A stretch of 64,000 nucleotides of DNA, from NCBI GenBank assembly GCA_963836775.1, contig CAWIKR010000002.1:1612001-1676000 (forward strand), given 5' to 3'. Every line of letters starts with the position of its first letter. Positions within the stretch are counted from its first letter, which is position 1. Positions 59,992 to 64,000 of the stretch are shown in pieces. Source of the stretch: DASQPR01 sp963836775 (lineage in GTDB: Bacteria > Actinomycetota > Actinomycetes > Mycobacteriales > Micromonosporaceae). Made by a program: the position numbers and the translations under genes. The notes beneath the pieces are model-generated. The model was given only the letters and a program-made list of their open reading frames with translations, was not told the DNA's origin and made no database searches.

Positions 59992-60749
59992 TGTTGTATC
60001 AAGAGATCGACAACGCGATCGGCGAGGCTCCGCCATCCACGGTGGACATCGATTTGATCATGAGTCGGCAGCGTCGCCGAATGGCAGTCGCTCGGTGGGG
60101 CGGTGCCGGCCTTGTCGCCGCCACGGCGCTCGTGCTCGTCGCTGCCGGCTTCGCGTTCGCGGGGAACGTGCGCGGCGTCCTGAATCATCCGGCGAGCCCA
60201 CCGCAAACGGAGACTCACGAGGCCGCCCGCCAGCGGCTCAATCGGACGCTCTTCGACGACTTCCGCCAGGTCGCACCCGATCTGAAGTGGATACCGGTGA
60301 CGCCGAACCAAGCTAGGGGCTACACGAGGTACGAGGGCGGCGAAGTCTGGCTCTCCGAGTGGGTTCCCGGCGACGGGCACACGACCTATCTCGGGCAGGG
60401 CGCTATTTCATCGGGCGGGCACACGGGGACGGTATTGATCAACATCAGCTACGCGGGCCCCCCGACATGTATCAAGTCCACCGAAACGCAATGCACGATG
60501 GAATTGAGGCCGAACGGGGAATATGTTCAAACGGCCGAGACCCATTACAGCAACACCGATCCCGCGCAGATCGAGCTGACGGTCAGCTTCGTAAACTCCG
60601 ACGGTCTGGTGGTCACGGTCGAGAACCGCAACCAGTCGGGCGTGACTGAAAACGACGCCGCCACGGGTATGGAACCGCCGCTGACAGCTAATCAACTGCG
60701 ACAAATTGCCCTGGATCGGCGGTTGACGCTCCCCAATTCGTTCTCCTGA
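59988..60749 (+). CDS. Membrane protein, probable anti-sigma or sigma-linked partner
   Basis: A 253-residue protein. The first 35 residues are cytoplasmic (STVDIDLIMSRQRRRMAVARW), followed by one membrane span (GLVAATALVLVAAGFAFAG) and a long extracytoplasmic domain with two cysteines (about 158, 165) in PPTCIKSTETQC. No zinc-binding HxxxCxxC anti-sigma motif is present. The ATGA overlap with the sigma gene suggests it holds or senses for the sigma factor, but the family is not one I can name. Confidence 0.7.
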   Translation: MMLYQEIDNAIGEAPPSTVDIDLIMSRQRRRMAVARWGGAGLVAATALVLVAAGFAFAGNVRGVLNHPASPPQTETHEAARQRLNRTLFDDFRQVAPDLKWIPVTPNQARGYTRYEGGEVWLSEWVPGDGHTTYLGQGAISSGGHTGTVLINISYAGPPTCIKSTETQCTMELRPNGEYVQTAETHYSNTDPAQIELTVSFVNSDGLVVTVENRNQSGVTENDAATGMEPPLTANQLRQIALDRRLTLPNSFS

Positions 60750-60811
60750 GCGGTCCGACCCCGCCGCCAGATCCGCCGGCCCTCTCGCTCCGCGTCGCTC
60801 CCGACCCTTCT

Positions 60812-60864
60812 GGATCTTGGTAACTTGGCGTGGCTATGGGGCACGCCAACTTGCCAAGATCCAA
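60812..60864. repeat. Near-perfect palindrome, 22-bp arms (GATCTTGG family)
   Basis: Arms at 60812-60833 and 60843-60864 begin TGGATCTTGG and match at 20 of 22 positions, with a 9-nt loop. It lies in the convergent gap after the sigma partner gene. It may serve as a terminator for both sides, but the long conserved core and the related copy at 57.5 kb also suggest a dispersed repeat. Confidence 0.6.
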
Positions 60865-60916
60865 GGGGTTCGGGCGGGGTTCGGTTGGCGCCGGCCCAAT
60901 CAGACCGGCGCCGCTG

Positions 60917-61945
60917 CTAAGCCCGGGGCACCGTGAGCGTCGCGAAGATGCTTTTGTGGTCGGTCTTGGCAACGCGGGCCGTCCCGAACGAGCTGATCCC
61001 GATCCGTGGATCTGCGAGCACATGGTCGAGCGCGATCGGCGGAATGCGGCCGGCCTTCGGACCGTAGTACGGCCACGTGGTCGTCAGGCCATCGCCGAGC
61101 TTCGCGGCCGCGTCGACATATCCGGTGTCGATGATGTCGCGAAGCTGCGCGTTGTCGAGCGTCGAGTTGAAGTCGCCGATCAGCAGGCGCACCGGGCCGT
61201 GCGGCGAGGCGGCCGGTTCGCGCTCCAAGCCCTGGGCCCACGGTGTGATCCGCGACGGTGCCGACGGTGCGCACGGGTGGATCGAGGTGACCAGGATCGG
61301 CGCGGCGCCGGGCACCAGGACCGTCGCGTACGCCTGCCCGAAGTGCCCGGGGAACGCCGTGTAGCCGCGGTCGGTCAACGGATAGCGCGAGTAGATCGCG
61401 GATCCGCCGACGCCGGCTACCGGATGTTTCTCCGCGTACGGCAGCAACGCGTCCAGCCCCGCGGCGGCGAGCGCCGACTCGCCCTCCGGCGTGTACTCCT
61501 GAACGGCCAGCACTTCGACCTGGTGATCGTGGGCCAGCGCGACGATCTGGTCTGGATCCGCTGCCCCGACACGCATGTTCGTGCCCATGACGTGCAGCTC
61601 CGGCCCGCGGACCGGGTCCGCACCACCGACCATGCGCGGGATCAGCACGCAGACCAGGGCGACCGATGCCACGAACGCGACGCCGGCGGCCTGCCATCGG
61701 CGCAGGATCGCGGCGAGTGCCAACGGAACGATCGACAGCGCCGTGACGTACGGCGTGAAGGCGATGACCGTGTGCCCGGTCCAGGTGCGTTCCAGTCCGA
61801 AGACGCGGACGGCCGCGAAACCGAACGACGCCAGCACCACGACCCAGCAGGCAACCGCGGCGACTGTTCGGAGCCAGGCCGGCCGCTTCCTGCGTACCGC
61901 TGACTGCTCTTGATTTTCGGGGTCCCCCGTCATGCGCTCCGACAT
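60917..61945 (-). CDS. Membrane protein with an endonuclease/exonuclease/phosphatase domain
   Basis: About 342 residues (ATG at 61945; an ATG 12 nt inside and a TTG upstream are also possible). Three N-terminal helices (about 25-105) are followed by the EEP fold: MGTNMRVGAADPDQIVALA, VLAVQEYTPEG (the metal Glu), TSIHPCAPS, LIGDFNSTLDNAQLRDI and IALDHVLADPRI. It is likely an extracytoplasmic hydrolase of nucleotides or phospholipid head groups. It is convergent with the sigma operon. Confidence 0.85.
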   Translation of the reverse strand: MSERMTGDPENQEQSAVRRKRPAWLRTVAAVACWVVVLASFGFAAVRVFGLERTWTGHTVIAFTPYVTALSIVPLALAAILRRWQAAGVAFVASVALVCVLIPRMVGGADPVRGPELHVMGTNMRVGAADPDQIVALAHDHQVEVLAVQEYTPEGESALAAAGLDALLPYAEKHPVAGVGGSAIYSRYPLTDRGYTAFPGHFGQAYATVLVPGAAPILVTSIHPCAPSAPSRITPWAQGLEREPAASPHGPVRLLIGDFNSTLDNAQLRDIIDTGYVDAAAKLGDGLTTTWPYYGPKAGRIPPIALDHVLADPRIGISSFGTARVAKTDHKSIFATLTVPRA

Positions 61946-61989
61946 GCCGCGGAGGTTAGCGATGGCGCGCAAATGACCCGCAGCACCGG

Positions 61990-63291
61990 CTATCCAGCCA
62001 GTCTCTTACGGCACTCGGCCGCTCTCGATGCGATCCGTTCGACGAGCCGGGCTGGCAGTTGGCTGTCGATAGCAATGACACTCGTGCTCGTCGCGGCTTC
62101 TGCAAAGGCTGCTGGCGCGTGTTCGGCGAGGTAGTCAACACGGGCCATCGTCTCGCTTTCGTCCAGCCCGTTGGCGCTAGCGAATCGGCGCCAGTGTCGG
62201 CCGCTGATCTTATCCATCCCGTATTCACCTCCGATCTTCATCGCCAGCTTGAGCCTCGCCACATAAATTTCGTCGTAGGCCAGTGCACTGGCAATGTCGT
62301 ACAGGGGAGCAAGTCGGACCTGGCCGCTGCTAAGGAGGAGGGCGTAATTCTTCGCGTGAGCATCGGTGCCTCCGATGATCCAGTTGAATGCGAGCGCATC
62401 GACGAAACGCGCGACACTCGTGGCGCTCGACCGTCGCGGATTGATGGCGTTCCGCAGCAGCTCGATGATCTGCTCTGGACTCGGCCCACCTTCGTTCTGA
62501 TACTTCATCGCGGGCTCGACGCCGAGAGCTTGGCACATGTCTTCTTGATGAATGCGCGAAACGTAATTGCCCGAATCTCGCCGCCGGTCGTACCTCTCCA
62601 CCACGATGGCTCGTTCACCACTGAATGACGCGACTTCGGAGGCCGCTGCGATGATGCCTAGCCCTTTCGCAGCCCTCAGGCACAGATGCTCATTCAGATC
62701 ATGCTCATCCAAGCCGGTTACCGCAGGCTTGAGAATGTGCGTCGTGGGGACGGCACCCGACGGGTCGCCCCAGCGCTCGGTGCTCGGCTCGTAATACAGA
62801 GCGGTCTTTGCCTGCGCTCCCGCGAGACTGAATTGCCCACCGTTGCGCACATGCCACGCTGTCGGGTCCCTGCGCAAAATTCGGAGGCGAACCGCGACCT
62901 CATCGTCAGTCAACCAATTGACGTCACCATCGCGAGCGACAATTTCGCGAACTCGCTCTGGTACAACGAACTGAGCAGCCCCGGCGCAGTCTTCGCCGAC
63001 GTGGCGCAGCAGGGCAAATGGGTTGCCTGACGAAACCTGGTACGTCTGGGCCCAGCGATCGAGAACCCGCTCGTTGTCTGGAAGCAGCCCCCAAAGAAAG
63101 GCGCGCACTGGCGCATCGCCGTGCGTCGCTTGTGCAAGCGGCATCGATAGCGACAGCGGCGTGGCGTTACTCGACTGCCGCCATGCGTCGTCGTAAGTCA
63201 ACGAGAACCGACCGACGGCATCCATTTCCACTTCGCCAACCCGGCGGTCCGCCATCAGCACGACGAGCCGCCGAGAGACCTGGTCAGTCAT
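61990..63291 (-). CDS. hipA: HipA-type serine/threonine kinase toxin
   Basis: From the ATG at 63291, 433 residues. An N-terminal subdomain (RLVVLMADRRVGEVEMDAVGRFSLTY, LPDNERVLDRWA) precedes the kinase core. FSLAGAQAKTALYY is the ATP-binding loop, THILKPAVTGLDEHDLNEHLCLRAAKGLG the P-loop region, and WIIGGTDAHAKNYALLLSSG the catalytic Asp loop. HipA kinases phosphorylate a tRNA synthetase and cause dormancy. It overlaps hipB by 8 nt. The GC content is a little lower than its neighbours, hinting at transfer. Confidence 0.9.
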   Translation of the reverse strand: MTDQVSRRLVVLMADRRVGEVEMDAVGRFSLTYDDAWRQSSNATPLSLSMPLAQATHGDAPVRAFLWGLLPDNERVLDRWAQTYQVSSGNPFALLRHVGEDCAGAAQFVVPERVREIVARDGDVNWLTDDEVAVRLRILRRDPTAWHVRNGGQFSLAGAQAKTALYYEPSTERWGDPSGAVPTTHILKPAVTGLDEHDLNEHLCLRAAKGLGIIAAASEVASFSGERAIVVERYDRRRDSGNYVSRIHQEDMCQALGVEPAMKYQNEGGPSPEQIIELLRNAINPRRSSATSVARFVDALAFNWIIGGTDAHAKNYALLLSSGQVRLAPLYDIASALAYDEIYVARLKLAMKIGGEYGMDKISGRHWRRFASANGLDESETMARVDYLAEHAPAAFAEAATSTSVIAIDSQLPARLVERIASRAAECRKRLAG

Positions 63292-63568
63292 GGTCTCTGG
63301 GCCCGGTCTCGCCGCGACCGTAGTCGTCGAGGACATCATCGAGATCCTCCGGACCGATCGCGGATGGCGAGGCCTCCAACGTCAGGTCCAGCGCGTGGAG
63401 GACACTGAATATGAGCCCGATCTCGGCAGTGGGCTTTCCGGCCTCAACATCCGAAAGCCAACGACGGCTGACGCGTGCCTCCTTGCCTAGACGATCCTGG
63501 GAGATCCCTAGGCTGCGGCGGCGGTCGCGGACGTACAGTCCAAGATCTCGAGCACTCGAAAGTCTCAT
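63284..63568 (-). CDS. hipB: HipB-type helix-turn-helix antitoxin/repressor
   Basis: The ATG at 63568 has GGAGG 4 nt upstream and gives 94 residues. The XRE-type helix-turn-helix reads LGLYVRDRRRSLGISQDRLGKEARVSRRWLSDVEAGK, and the C-terminal part (about 60-94) is acidic (GPEDLDDVLDDYG). It represses its own promoter, together with HipA, and neutralises the kinase. An array of matching palindromic sites lies just upstream. Confidence 0.88.
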   Translation of the reverse strand: MRLSSARDLGLYVRDRRRSLGISQDRLGKEARVSRRWLSDVEAGKPTAEIGLIFSVLHALDLTLEASPSAIGPEDLDDVLDDYGRGETGPRDHD

Positions 63569-63583
63569 TTCGCCTCCGCGTGT

Positions 63584-63681
63584 GTGCACGTACGCTCTCA
63601 GGTTACCGCAATGGGAACGTACGTGCACATAGCACTCCTGTGCATGAGCGTGCACAGTAATCTTAGTGTGCACGTACGTTC
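63584..63681. promoter_or_regulatory. Operator array for hipBA: three GTGCACGTACGNTC sites
   Basis: Sites: GTGCACGTACGCTC (63584-63597), GAACGTACGTGCAC (63615-63628, inverted) and GTGCACGTACGTTC (63668-63681). Between the last two, GTGCATGAGCGTGCAC (63640-63655) is a related palindrome with 5-bp GTGCA/TGCAC arms. Spacings are about 30 and 53 nt. This layout fits cooperative binding of the HipB repressor, looping the promoter of hipBA and perhaps of the next gene. Confidence 0.75.
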
Positions 63682-63702
63682 ACATCGGCCCATTCGACGT
63701 GG

Positions 63703-64000
63703 TCAAGAAGACCGCGACAGCATCATCCGATGGCCGGGGCGACGTTGCCGTGGCACTCGCGCATACTCGACATCGGCGACCAGCGCCCTGATCGTCGCTT
63801 CCCGTTCCGGCGTGGCGATTCCGAGTCCGGCCACGGTTTGGAAGAACGTACGCATCCCGGGATTGTTGGCCGCGTACTTGGTCAGATAGCGATCGTGGGT
63901 CTCCCACACCAGCGCATCGCTCTGGTAGGCGTCGGCGAGCTCGCTGATCCAGATCTCGTAGATGAACGGCGGCAGCCAGTTGTGCAGGAAGAAATAGAAC
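63703..64000 (-). CDS. C-terminal part of an unknown protein (5' end outside window)
   Basis: The visible 98 residues begin YFFLHNWLPPFIYEIWISEL and continue with DRYLTKYAANNPGMRTFFQT and AGLGIATPEREATIRALVADV before a basic tail. They are mostly helical; the opening aromatic stretch could be a membrane or buried helix. No family is recognised. It ends 22 nt from the third hip operator and reads towards hipB in the same direction, so read-through into hipBA is possible. Confidence 0.6.
   Translation of the reverse strand, partial: FYFFLHNWLPPFIYEIWISELADAYQSDALVWETHDRYLTKYAANNPGMRTFFQTVAGLGIATPEREATIRALVADVEYARVPRQRRPGHRMMLSRSS

Noticed and set aside
59988..60749. Classical zinc anti-sigma factor
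   Set aside because: The HxxxCxxC motif is absent; called only a probable sigma-linked membrane partner.
1..64000. CRISPR array, rRNA or insertion sequence
   Set aside because: No regular direct repeats with spacers, no rRNA stretches and no transposase-like DDE or recombinase motif were found on either strand.

Overview
The window is high-GC, gene-dense DNA with many GTG/TTG starts and 4-nt stop/start overlaps. AfsR/SARP regulators, ECF sigma factors and carotenoid genes fit a filamentous or soil actinobacterium, with a Micromonosporales/Frankiales-like background most plausible. No rRNA, ribosomal protein or other taxonomic marker gene is present, so the genus cannot be read from it.

Layout. 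0-2.9 kb: end of a zinc alcohol dehydrogenase, a cupin, a second DnaN-like sliding clamp and a two-domain VOC protein. 2.9-12.9 kb: a surface-polysaccharide locus. Four genes on the minus strand are translationally coupled (GT2 glycosyltransferase, ATP-grasp, CapK/PaaK-like ligase, GNAT/FemAB-like acyltransferase). They are followed by a NodU/CmcH carbamoyltransferase, a small membrane protein, UDP-galactopyranose mutase and a Wzx-like flippase. The locus ends in a truncated second copy of the GNAT gene. 12.9-22.8 kb: an eroded accessory region. It has a frameshifted PIN-like toxin with its antitoxin, a UPF0104-type flippase, a RibD_C reductase stub, SRPBCC and methyltransferase genes, a CDP-alcohol phosphatidyltransferase/sulfatase fusion, a decayed second flippase copy, an acyltransferase-3, another methyltransferase and a zinc-dehydrogenase remnant. 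It ends at tRNA-Lys. 22.8-27.9 kb: a lipoprotein, a cupin, a P-loop kinase and a large AfsR/SARP regulator.

28.1-40.4 kb is the most notable part. It encodes a GalE-type epimerase, a spherulin-4/Sph3-like (GH135) lipoprotein, an Agd3-like (CE18-type) secreted deacetylase, a PelF-like GT4 glycosyltransferase, a polytopic membrane protein, a sugar nucleotidyltransferase, two SDR epimerases, an Ega3-like GH114 lipoprotein and a UDP-sugar 6-dehydrogenase. This combines, on one strand, the hydrolase/deacetylase/epimerase set of fungal galactosaminogalactan synthesis with the bacterial Pel glycosyltransferase. It ends in a strong hairpin. I infer a secreted, partly deacetylated hexosamine-rich exopolysaccharide.

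40.4-46.5 kb: an FG-GAP stub, a very large secreted phosphodiester-glycosidase/metallophosphatase with a divergent LacI regulator, and a beta-propeller protein. 46.6-54.1 kb: enoyl-CoA hydratase, RlmM-like methyltransferase, MFS transporter, a PH-like small protein, a spermidine-synthase-like protein, an MBL hydrolase and CapA. 54.1-57.2 kb: crtB divergent from crtI-idi (carotenoid). 57.2-58.0 kb: a deacetylase stub, then tRNA-Glu, tRNA-Asp, tRNA-Phe and a terminator. 58.3-64 kb: an S66 carboxypeptidase, an ECF sigma/anti-sigma pair, an endonuclease/exonuclease/phosphatase-fold membrane protein, a hipBA-type module with a striking operator array, and the end of an unknown gene.

All function calls rest on reading motifs by eye; no database search was run.
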